Shown here: positions 25,529 through 35,873 of the stretch, one piece after another
Layout: every line of letters starts with the position of its first letter
Position numbering within the stretch: the stretch's first letter is position 1
Source of the DNA: Symsagittifera roscoffensis
Taxonomy: Eukaryota > Xenacoelomorpha > Acoela > Convolutidae
Direction of reading: 5' to 3'
DNA: 64,000 bases
Assembly: GCF_963678635.1 (NCBI RefSeq)
Contig: NC_087063.1
Coordinates: 69,835,617-69,899,616, forward strand
The notes under the pieces: model-generated
The model's database searches: none
What the model saw: the letters and a program-made list of their open reading frames with translations, nothing else
What the model was told of the DNA's origin: nothing
Made by a program: the position numbers and the translations under genes

Positions 25529-27509
25529 GAAACTTTTTAGGGCTGCGGCGAGAAACCACAAACAATGGTCCATCACTGCCAAGATGAAGAAGAAGAAGAA
25601 AGAACACTTGAGTTACTATACAATAAAAAGCCGAGGCATCAGTGTAGCAAAGTGTATATAATAAAATTGGTTATAGAATCATTGGTTACATCAAACAAAA
25701 ACAAAACATCAGAAAACAAGCAATAAGAAAAACAAAAAAAAAACAAAATCGGTTACAGTTCAGAAATTGGTCGATTAAAGTTTATGAAGTTTCGGATACT
25801 ATAAAAACATTAAATTTAAGACTTAGGAACAAGCTGGTATTCAAACGTTACAAACAATTTTACAGATAGTCCAAACATACAGCGTATATACAGAGTATAT
25901 ACAGTTTCTCTTTCAAACAATGTGTGAAAAATTAAACTGAAGTAAAACATATAGAACTAGCAAAAACGGAAATCACGCCACGTATTTGTATTAGTACATA
26001 AAGGATTGTTTCTCAATTCACTCACGTAAAATTCTTTCAAATTTTTCTTGAATCCTGTTTTCGATTTTTCTAAATTGCGCAAAATTATGGGCAGTGAATT
26101 CCATTTTTTAGAAGTCAAATGAAAAAATGATTTTTGTAGAGAAGCAGTCGAACAATGTTTGTCAAAAATAATTTGTTTCGTTCTTTCGCTGAGCCTATAA
26201 TTGGCAGTCGGTAGTCTCAGTGTATTTTCAAAAGCCTTCTTTTTGTTTGTAGGATAAATTCTTTTCTCGATTCCAATGAACGATTTGCTAATGCGAAGAA
26301 GGGAAGAAGATTTAAATTTCGATCTGAAATATGTTCTTTTTAGCGCCAAGCTCAACTGTTTCTCTAGAGATAGCATCAAAGTAGCATTAGTTTGTTGTAA
26401 AAAATTTGCTGAATAATCTAAATGTGATAAAACAAGACAATGAAGCAAGGCAACTAATGATAATGTCGGCAGTTGTTGTCCAATTGTATCAATAGTTTTA
26501 AACCCTTGGGCCATTTTTCGGAGAATTGTTTTGTTTTGAGCATGAAAAGATAAATTTGAATCAAGAATTAGGCCTAAATATTTGCATTCTGATTTTTTGG
26601 CTACATAATGCCCACTAATTACTAATTTATCAGTATTCACATTTTTGCTATCATTTTTTTGACAAAATGTTATAAATTCCGATTTAGAAGCATTCAGATT
26701 CAATTGGTTCTCTGCAAAAAATTCCGTTAGATTATTGAGTGATTTTTGCAATTGATTCAAAGCATCCACGGAGATGATAGAAGAGGAAAAAACCATACAG
26801 TCGTCAGCATATTGAACTAAAGTACAATCTTCATATAATCGCTCTTGTATGTCATTAACATATAATTTGAACAACAACGGACCAAGTACCGTTCCCTGTG
26901 GGACACCTCGTTTGTTTTGAAGCCAGTCTGAAAAGATTCCGGTGACGTTTACTCGTTGAATACGTTTTCTTAGGAAGCTAGCAATTAAAGCATTTGCTCA
27001 ATTTGAAAAACCGAGAGAAAGCATTTTTTCAATTAAAACTTCATGCGAAATAGAATCAAAAGCCTTGGACAGATCTAATAAAGCTGCATGTACAATTTTT
27101 TTTGAATCTTTTTGATTTGAAAAATTTTTGTCACATAAACAAGAGCATCTTGTGTTGAAATGTTTTTGCGAAATCCGAATTGAAATGGTGTCATTATTTG
27201 AAATTTGTCTAGATGTTCAGTTATTTGGGCATGCAAAATTTTTTCAAAAATTTTAAAAAAAGCACAATTTATTGATATTGGCCGATAATTTGTTGCGTCC
27301 ATTGGGTCATCTTTTTTAAACAAGGCGGTTACGTGTGCTTTTTTTAGTTTGATCGGGTAAATGTTCTCATCTAAGCAAGTATTTATGACAAAAGTTAAAT
27401 ATGGAACTATAACTGATTGACCTGGCCGTCAATGATTGCCCAAGCAGGTACGGTACAAGGTCCGAAAGAATTTCTGACATTGATTTTTCGAACTATATCA
27501 AAGCATTGC
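24848..27509 (+). repeat. Tandem duplication unit 1 (2.66 kb)
   Basis: It holds most of LTR B plus the 3' two kilobases of the LINE. The second copy follows at 27510. At the junction, TTCAC from inside the LINE (30171-30175) is fused to TTCAC from inside the LTR (24848-24852), a 5-bp microhomology. Both units are 2662 bp. Confidence 0.93.
25529..27509 (-). pseudogene. CR1-like LINE, RT part, duplicate copy
   Basis: On the minus strand, 27075-27323 encodes the RT start with NYRPIS and FGFRK, and 25957-26877 encodes LVQYADDCMVF followed by the thumb and the WNSLP C-terminal region common in CR1/Jockey-type ORF2 proteins. A frame break lies between these pieces near 26880-27075. The 3' tail towards 25529 contains a GAA-rich stretch (minus strand TTC). 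The endonuclease half is absent because the duplication breakpoint is at 27509. Confidence 0.85.
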
Positions 27510-28190
27510 TTCACCAAAACAATTCGATGCGAGTGAAGTTATCTTGTTCCTGGTAGAGGTTGAGAGTCCAAGAAGAGAAGTTAAAAATTGCGTTTGACTG
27601 GACTAGAATGGCACTTTAGTGGGAAAGTGGACAGCCGAGGCTGCCCAAAGGTCCAGAGAATAAAACTTCTTGAGCTAGAATTACTTATTCAAAAACTTCT
27701 TGATTTAAACTTAATTACTTAAGTTATCCTAAAGTTGCTGTACGATTATGATTTAATTATTTCTAGATGTGAGTAATATGTCATTATGTGAGTACTTAAT
27801 TTAATTTCTCAAAAGGATTTTTCTAAGTGATTATAATGAGATAAGGCGAGTTTTTAGGTTGATCCATCTGAAATGGATCAAAGGTCCACTGTCCAGAAAA
27901 AAAAACAACTGTATGCCTAAGCTCCTAACCCTGTTGTTAAGGCGTTCGCGTGTTTTGGGTATTTAGAGAGCTGACCATGGGGGCGTTCTTTTTTCTAGGG
28001 TGGGGTGGTATTTTGGTAGTAGCCTTTAAGCTGTAACACGGTTTGAAGTCTCAAGTCGCAAGTGAACCGAATTGGCTCCGGCTGAATGAGGTACAAAAAC
28101 ACAAGAGATAGTGTCCCTGACTCTTGAGAAAAAAGTTATAGGGACCATTTTTCTTAGCCTCATTTGTGACTTAAGTAAGCGACTGTTACA
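27510..28190 (+). repeat. A-family LTR C (5' truncated)
   Basis: Copy of LTR B starting at ACCAAAACAATTCGATGCG and ending at GACTGTTACA (28190). It exists because LTR B was carried in the 2.66-kb duplication, not through a new insertion. Confidence 0.85.
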
Positions 28191-30171
28191 GAAACTTTTT
28201 AAGGCTGCGGCGAGAAACCACAAAAAATGGTCCATCACTGCCAAGATGAAGAAGAAGAAGAAAGAACACTTGAGTTACTATACAATAAAAAGCCGAGGCA
28301 TCAGTGTAGCAAAGTGTATATAATAAAATTGGTTATAGATTCATTGGTTACATCAAACAAAAACAAAACATCAGAAAACAAGCTATAAGAAAAACAAAAA
28401 AAAACAAAATCGGTTACAGTTCAAAAATTGGTTGATTAAAGTATATGAAGTTTCGGATACTATAAAAACATTAGATTTAAGAATTAGGAACAAGCTGGTA
28501 TTCAAACGTTACAAACAATTTTACAGATAGTCCAAACATACAGCGTATATACAGAGTATATACAGTTTCTCTTTCAAACAATGTGTGAAAAATTAAACTG
28601 AATTAAAACATATAGAACTAGCAAAAACGGAAATCACGCCACGTATTTGTATTAGTACATAAAGGATTGTTTCTCAATTCACTCACGTAAAATTCTTTCA
28701 AATTTTTCTTGAATCCTTTTTTCGATTTTTTTAAATTGCGCAAAATTATGGGCAGTGAATTCCATTTTTTAGAAGTCAAATGAAAAAATGATTTTTGTAG
28801 AGAAGCAGTCGAACAATGTTTGTCGAAAATAATTTGTTTCGTTCTCTCGTTGAGCCTATAATTGGCAGTCGGTAATCTCAGTGTATTTTCAAAAGACTTC
28901 TTTTTGTTTGTAGGATAAATTCTTTTCTCGATTCCAATGAACGATTTGCTAATGCGAAGAAGGGAAGAAGATTTAAGTTTCGATCTGAAATATGTTCTTT
29001 TTAGCGCCAAGCTCAACTGTTTCTCTAGAGATAGCATCAAAGTAGCATTAATTTGTTGTAAAAATTTTGCTGAATAGTCTAAATGTGATAAAAACAAGAC
29101 AAGGAAGCCAGGCAACTAATGATAATGTCGGCAGTTGTTGTCCAATTGTATCAATAGTTTTGAACCCTTGGGCCATTTTTCGGAGAATTGTTTTGATTTG
29201 AGCATGAAAAGATAAACTTGAATCAAGAATTAGGCCTAAATATTTGCATTCTAATTTTTTGGCTACATAATCCCCACTAATTACTAATTTATCAGTATCC
29301 ACATTTTTGCTATCATTTTTTTGACAAAATGTTATAAATTCCGATTTAGAAGCATTCAGATTCAATTGGTTCTCTGCATAAAATTCCGTTAGATTATTGA
29401 GTGATTTTTGCAATGATTCAAAGCATCCTCGGAGATGATAGAAGAGGAAAAAACCATACAGTCGTCAGCATATTGAACTAAAGTACAATCTTCATATAAT
29501 CGCTCTTGTATGTCATTAACATATAAATTGAACAACAACGGACCAAGTACCGTTCCCTGTGGGACACCTCGTTTGTTTTGAAGCCAGTCTGAAAAGATTC
29601 CATTGACGTTTACTCGTTGAATACGTTTGTTTAGGAAGCTAGCAACTAAAGCATTTGCTCAATTTGAAAAACCGAGAGAAAGCATTTTTTCAATTAAAAC
29701 TTCATGCGAAATAGAATCAAAAGCCTTGGACAGATCTAATAAAGCTGCATGTACAATTTTTTTTGAATCTTTTTGATTTGAATAATTTTTGTCACATAAA
29801 CAAGAGCATCTTGTGTTGAAATGTTTTTGCGAAATCCGAATTGAAATGGTGTCATTATTTGAAATTTGTCTAGATATTCAGTTATTTGGGCATGCAAATT
29901 TTTTTCAAAAATTTTAGAAAAAGCACAAGTTATTGATATTGGCCGATAATTTTTTGCGTCCATTGGGTCATCTTTTTTAAACAAGGCGGTTACGTGTGCT
30001 TTTTTTAGTTCGATCGGGTAAATGTTCTCATCTAAGCAAGTATTTATGACAAAAGTTAAATGTGGAACTATAACTGATTGACCTGGCCGTCAATGATTGC
30101 CCAAGCAGGTACGGTACAAGGTCCGAGAGAATTTCTGACATTAATTTTTCGAACTATATCAAAGCATTGCT
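27510..30171 (+). repeat. Tandem duplication unit 2 (2.66 kb)
   Basis: Second copy of 24848-27509, with scattered substitutions and small indels. On the right it runs on into the unique endonuclease half of the LINE. Confidence 0.93.
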
Positions 30172-31123
30172 TCACTGTGATGTGTTGAAAATGGAAAGAT
30201 GTAGATTCAGATGTTGATTTGTTGCAATTCTGAGGCATTTTAGCGCCAAAAAATTCGCCAGTTTGCAAAAATATAATTAAAATGATTGGCAATTTTTTTG
30301 TCTTGGGTTATCATTTCACTGAAGGAACTTCGTAGAGCTGTAATTCGATTGTAGCCATTTAAACTTGGTTAATATATTTCCACTTTTGCTGAGAAGTGAA
30401 AAACAATTTTTTGAATGATCGAGTTGTATACTGCTAATCAATTGGCTCATTTGATTACGTAAAAACTGGTGATTTGACCAATTATAGCTTGTGCTTTGAC
30501 TGCGATATGATCTGAGCGAATTCTGTTTCTTAATCAACAATTGCTGGCATTTTTCATCGAACCATTCCGTTTTCAACACATTTTTTGGTTTAAAATTACG
30601 AGCAAATTTTTTTTCGTTAGGGAGCATGTTGCTGAAGAGCACTAGAAGTTTAATAAATCATCATCGAGAACATGTTTTGTGCGTCTGTACATTGATATAA
30701 GAGATACCAAGTAAGAGCGGAGAGTGTATTGCAAAATGCATTTTTCTGATAGTTTTTTTCTCATTGAAAGTCGAAAATACCCTCGGTTAACTTTTGCCGC
30801 ATTTTATATCCGTCAAAATAAATGAAGCAAAATGGTCGGTTTTACAAGGTGTATCAAAACAAAATTCAATACCGTTTGTTTCATAGTCACTGATAATGTA
30901 ATCGATATGAGTTTTAGTTGAAGAACTAATTCTGGTCTAATCCTTTGGACAAAAAACCTTCAATCCATATGGAATAATTATAGAATCTAAATTTTCGTTT
31001 TCTTTGCTATCTAGATAATTTATGTTCTAATCACCCAGAAATGTAATTTTATCAGAAACTGAAAATGCATTATCTATGTTAGGCGTTAATTGTTCCAAAA
31101 AATTATTAAAGTTTGATCTGCTT

Positions 31124-31437
31124 GGATTATAACACAAATTAGCTAACATTTTTTCTTTACTGGAAATGTTAAATGTAGATTTGCACTCAACCCACACTGA
31201 CTCGTATTTTTCTTTATCAAATAAGCTTAAATCAGGCCTCAATTTCGGAGCCAATTTGACTGGTATATATAAGAGAACGCCACCGCCTTTCTTTTTTACC
31301 GCTGATTGCCTATCATATCTGAACATCGCATGCGTTCTAGGGTGAGATTCCATAAATTGTCACTATCTTCTTTTTTAAGCCACGTTTCTGAAATTCCTAT
31401 AATTGTATTTTCCCTCATATCATCAAAAAATTTTTTT
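31124..31437 (-). repeat. Internal duplication in LINE endonuclease, copy 1
   Basis: A 314-bp unit directly repeated at 31438-31751, both beginning GGATTATAACACAAATTAGC. As 314 is not a multiple of three, it shifts the endonuclease frame. The breakpoints share a T-run. Confidence 0.92.
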
Positions 31438-31751
31438 GGATTATAACACAAATTAGCTAACATTTTTTCTTTACTGGAAATGTTAAATGTAGATTTGCAC
31501 TCAACCCACACTGACTCGTATTTTTCTTTATCAAATAAGCTTAAATCAGGCCTCAATTTCGGAGCCAATTTGACTGGTATATATAAGAGAACGCCACTGC
31601 CTTTCTTTTTTACCGCTGATTGCCTATCATATCTGAACATCGCATGCGTTCTAGGGTGAGATTCCATAAATTGTCACTATCTTCTTTTTTAAGCCACGTT
31701 TCTGAAATTCCTATAATTGTATTTTCCCTCATATCATCAAAAAAAATTTTT
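31438..31751 (-). repeat. Internal duplication in LINE endonuclease, copy 2
   Basis: Second 314-bp unit, nearly identical to the first; one difference I noticed is GGG versus GSG at the GGGVLLY motif. High identity suggests it is younger than the LINE insertion. Confidence 0.92.
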
Positions 31752-31855
31752 CTTTGCATCCGTTTTCTAATAATACTTTGAAAATTCAAATGAACAAATT
31801 TAAGATTTGCACAATTTTTTGAGCAGATGCCGTAGACTGTTTCAATGGTTTCAAT

Positions 31856-31879
31856 AGGACCAGGGTTTTTTTCAACATC
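31856..31879 (-). other. 2A (stop-carry-on) peptide of the LINE
   Basis: The minus strand encodes DVEKNPGP preceded by LLLTQSG, matching the D(V/I)ExNPGP consensus. In such peptides the ribosome skips the Gly-Pro bond, so the N-terminal part is released from the rest of ORF2. Upstream is a run of leucines and phenylalanines like a signal sequence, as described for 2A-bearing CR1-type elements of sea urchins and other invertebrates. The frame is open on both sides. Confidence 0.9.
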
Positions 31880-31966
31880 CCCACTTTGGGTTAGTAACAA
31901 CGCAAAAAGGAAAAGATGAGTCAGTGTGGTAGCTCTCCGCTCATTTATCCCCCATTTCGATGTGAA

Positions 31967-32886
31967 TGTGACATTCGACCAGAATGGCCAAAATGCAATT
32001 TATGCAGGATTCGAATTTTGAGCAGTAAGCCTTCCGAGTTGATGATTTCGAAGGATTAGCGACGTTATTGGAACGTTTAGCCAAACGGTGAGGGCTAGAA
32101 TATTCTAGTATTTTAAATTTTCAAAAATTCGAATGATGACGTCACATTTCTGAGAAATGCTGAAACGGCCATTTTAACAAAAAGCGAGTGAAAAACAGAA
32201 CAACTTTTATCTGCGATTGCGAACAGTACGAAAATCGAGATTGGAAAACGACAACGAACTACAGAATAGCAGAGAACGTTCCGAGTTGCAACTATTGTGC
32301 TGCTACAATAGTTGCAAGGCCGTTGCCAACAACGGTGAAGGGTGAGAACCAGCCTTCCGGATTAGCAAGAAATCAAGAGTAAGGAGCTTGATTCGGCGGA
32401 TTCAAGAATCCGGAAGGGTCTCGGGACGGAAACTTTTATTAACTCACATAAACTTTTAGCATCCTGTCATGTCCTGACTTGAATTTAACTGATATTTTGA
32501 TTAGTTTTGACAAGGATGAGGTGCTAGGAGTTGGGGGAAAGGGTTGATCCATCTTCGATGGAGATGATGATTTTTATCTACTGAACAAAAACAATAGTAA
32601 TATGATAAGTAGTAGCCCTGTTTTTAGGAGTGACCTCGTGGTCTGGGGATACTGAGACCCAGCCATGAGCTCACTAATTTTGCATGTAATTCAGTTAATT
32701 TGAGCGTTCTGGTCGAAGCCGGAGAGCAGTAGCGTTTTTGTCAGCCTGATGTAAGAAAGACCACCTAAAAGTACTGGCTTGGTAGAGACGGTGAAAAACA
32801 TGCAAAGCTCTGTTTAGACGCTAGCCAGTCGTCTTAAGACTTAGTTTTGTTATCCGTCGATATGTATCTTCCGGGCGAATGTTACA
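31967..32886 (+). repeat. 5' LTR of the large element
   Basis: 920 bp, TG...CA. It contains one sense and one inverted copy of the AATCCGGAAGGG motif (32407 and about 32351) and several strong hairpins. A 64-codon frame at 32188-32382 lies in both LTRs but has no coding signature. Confidence 0.95.
32286..32335 (+). other. Two consecutive perfect hairpins in the LTR
   Basis: TTGCAACTATTGT / ACAATAGTTGCAA form a 13-bp stem with a 6-nt loop (32286-32317). CCGTTG-CCAA-CAACGG follows at 32320-32335. A third hairpin, TCCATC-TTC-GATGGA, is at 32548-32562. All are repeated in the 3' LTR (first pair from 49722). They would form in LTR RNA; the function is unknown. Confidence 0.75.
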
Positions 32887-32898
32887 TGTATGTTTTTA

Positions 32899-32913
32899 TG
32901 GCGCTCCTGGGTG
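32899..32913 (+). other. Primer-binding site (candidate)
   Basis: TGGCGCTCCTGGGTG, 12 bp after the LTR. It is identical to the A2 site at 20734 although the LTRs of the two families are largely different, which supports selection on this site. The pairing tRNA is not identified. Confidence 0.72.
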
Positions 32914-35873
32914 TTATTCTTTTTTAACATCATGACCGGCAGAACCGTTAACGAGCACTCCGCGCCGAGCGGATGCTCACATCAACGCCCTTAATAGGCC
33001 TAAACCGCCGGGGCGGAAGGGTAGTTCGGAACGCGGAGGCCTTCCGGATTGCCGTGAATAGTTTTTTAACCTAGTTAAGACCGAAAATTCACGAACCAGG
33101 AAGGGTGGGGGGATCGGCCGTCCCCTCGTCCCCTGAGTGGTTGGTGACCAAAAACACTTAAAGATATAAGTAAAACCAAACAAAAAGTAGTATAGTACCC
33201 AAGAAAAACAAAAAACATAAAAAAATAACCGAAAAAACCAAAAACAGTAAAAAAGTAAAAAATCAGTAGAAATCATCCCCCCAGACAAGATGTGATTCAA
33301 CCCCCCCGTTTGTTGTTGATAGATATATTGTTGTTACAGGCATTTATATCAGTCAGGATTGTTACGATCAATTTTGAGGCCCGTTTGTGAGGCTTGTACT
33401 GTAGGGTTATTTGAGCATTTAAGCACGTTAATGATAAATTGCGCTCAATCCGGAAGGGTCAGCTGATTTGCGCTCAATTCGGAAGGGTCTTGGGTGAAGA
33501 CCGATCCGGCAAGCAGTTCAAGGAGCAACAAGAAGGGGCTCAACGACAACAACAATCGACTGTTGGGTATCGTTAACAAGTTTTGTATCCCTTTTGGTAC
33601 AAAAAGTAAGATAGTAATCTGTGGGGGGCTCGACAGTGCTGCACTGTAGTGACCCTTCACCGAACTGCGAATATCCGAGTTAAGCACCTTAATTCGGATA
33701 ATAAACAAACCCGGAGGGGTATAGTATTACTAATATTATTATTTATATAGCCTATATTAATAGTCTTATATCGTTTTTCAGTGAAAAACAACGAAAACAG
33801 ACCGGTTTTTAGGGTCGAAATAGCGATATTTTGATCCCCCCACAAGTCGCGATTTTTGAGATATCGATATTTTTTGAAACGGAAATAAGCGCTAAGTTAG
33901 TGTGTTACATCGTAACAGCACTACTGTAATAAGTAGAACCGGTTAACTTTAGTTCGGAAGTGGTTGGAACTAGTTTGGTACCAAAAACCAAATTTTCCCA
34001 ATTTTTGATAGTAAGAAACACTATAAAATCAGAAAATTTTTTGAAATCTTTGAGTTAGGACAGTAAAAATAGTTGTTCAGACAACGTCCACTAGTGAATC
34101 TACGAGTTTTAAAACCCGCTACCCGAAAGCTTTCCGGGTTGCAGAGAAATCGAACATAACGTGTTTGATTTGGTGGATTCATCAATCCGGAGGGGTCCAG
34201 GTAGCATAGTTTTTCGCAAATTTTTTCTACAAAAGCGTTTTAGATCGGGTCTTTTGCATTGAACTAGAAGAGTATAGGCCTTGTGAGCTCAGATCAATAA
34301 TTTTTAGGTCGAAAGGACCAGATTTGCGGAAAAAGTTGGGCGGAACCTATAAGAGAGAAAATTTTTGAGTTTGGAAAAAAGACGTTTTGGTTAATAACTT
34401 TGGAACTACAGAGCATATCGAGTCAATCTTGGTACCATTAGATCAGAAATTAGCTGAACTTACTAGTAGGAAAGAGAATTACTCGAAAAAGCGAGCGAGG
34501 AAATTTTTTGAGATTGTTTTTAGCAAATTACACAAATCCGGAGGGGTACACTCTTCACGTTTTATAAATTTTTCTGAAAAACCCTTATACCCCTACCAAA
34601 AGTTGATAGCGATTGAACTAAGTAACTTAGGACAGTTCTAGACAAAAAGGGAGGGCTGAAGGCACAAGACAACCATAATAGAGTCGAAATTAGGCAAGTG
34701 ATAAGACCCTTCACCGTTAGTGTGAATTGTCAAATAAGTGCCTTAACTTCAATCCGGAGGGGTCAAGGAAAGGACCCTATACCCTTCCCAGTTAATTCAA
34801 ACAGCATAAAAGCAACGCAGAACGAATCCGGAGGGGTATAAGCTGAAATTAAGAAAACTACAAAAAGCTACTTTGACAGAGCTAAGGGCTCCCAATCCGG
34901 AGGGGTCGAAATTTTTCAAAGTCAGAGGGGTCCGAATCCGGAAGGGTCTTATAGTTGCTAATTCGGAGGGGTTCAAATCCGGAGGGGTCTACTATTAACT
35001 AACTAGGAGGGGTGCCAATCCGGAGGGGTACCAATCCGGAGGGGTCCAAATTCTGACAGTCCGGAAGGGTCCTATTTGTACCAATCCGGAGGGGTATTAT
35101 TTTATTAAGGACTTAGGTAAACGAAAGAAAGACTAAAAAGCGAGAGGTATTAGGTTATTAATAAACAGGCTAGGTATCAGTGACTGCACTGGTAACTTGC
35201 CTTTCAAAAAGAACCAGACTAATACAAAACAGATCCGAACTCGGATATTCGCGACACTAAGTCTAAATTAGAAAGAGCGTGACTCATTGGTGTGGATTGA
35301 AACATAATACGTTTTTGGGAAAAGTGACTGCCCTGAGGATTTTAGTAGGTCTAGCTGGGGCAGTCCGAAGGCAGATAGGTAACACAATACTCGGTGGGTG
35401 CAATAGACGCCCACTTGAGAAAATTACTGCCTTCAAAGTTTTGTCTGTTTGGTGCAGCACCAAGCAGGGAAAGCTTTTTCTTTAAAAGACAGGTTCGACT
35501 ATTGTACTGCGACCGACTAAAAGTACAAGACACATACGTTTTTTTTATATATACATTCATATTGTGTCAATATATATTTTTTGTTTTTGATTTTAAATCA
35601 ACCTAAACTGTGCTTGATTGGGTAGTGACTACACTATCTTTTAAATTGACTGATAACATCATATTGTGCTAGTTTCCAGATCTTTGGACCGATAATCGGC
35701 TAGTGTGAATAAATTTTATACAAACTGTACTCTGACAACATACAGGGATTCGTGGTCACTATTTAATAGAATCTGGTGAAATTTATTGTGTTGTGTCATT
35801 ATTATTGTTAATAAAACTATAAGGTCTCTAGCAATTGAGTCAAGAGTAGGCAGAGGAAAGTGACAAATAAAGA
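32914..35873 (+). other. Long leader of the large element
   Basis: Nearly 3 kb between the primer-binding site and gag. No long frame is supported; the 84-codon frame at 34387-34641 runs through one of the leader repeats and has no recognised motif. The leader carries the TCCGGAGGGGT-type array. It presumably holds packaging and expression signals. Confidence 0.7.
34183..35096 (+). repeat. Array of AATCCGGAGGGGT motifs
   Basis: Copies of AATCCGGAGGGGT or one- to three-base variants start near 34183, 34535, 34751, 34825, 34894, 34935, 34960, 34976, 35017, 35033, 35058 and 35083, with partial copies near 34921 and 35003. Outliers lie at 32407, 33447, 33477 and 33708. All of these are in the sense orientation, with two inverted variants at about 32351 and 33041. 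The spacing is irregular (16 to over 200 bp), so this is not a simple tandem repeat. Confidence 0.9.

Larger units (their letters stand above)
28191..31966 (-). pseudogene. CR1-like LINE with 2A peptide, longer copy
   Basis: Read from 31966 leftward, the order is a hydrophobic N-terminal stretch, a 2A peptide (31856-31879), an endonuclease region (HLNFQSI, ISETWL, GGGVLLYIP, FLGD; about 31830-31027), a linker, RT (NYRPIS, FGFRK at 29736-29984; a YADD-type box near 29470), and a C-terminal WNSLP region ending at 28618. This is an APE-type non-LTR retrotransposon ORF2 of the CR1 superfamily. It is dead: a 314-bp internal duplication splits the endonuclease, and further stops and shifts fall at about 30300, 30650, 29410 and 29060. 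The 18-kb LTR element begins where its N-terminal coding would continue. Confidence 0.85.

Noticed and set aside
32188-32382. 64-codon ORF in each LTR (also 49624-49818)
   Set aside because: It is identical only because the LTRs are identical. It spans the hairpin region and has no motif.
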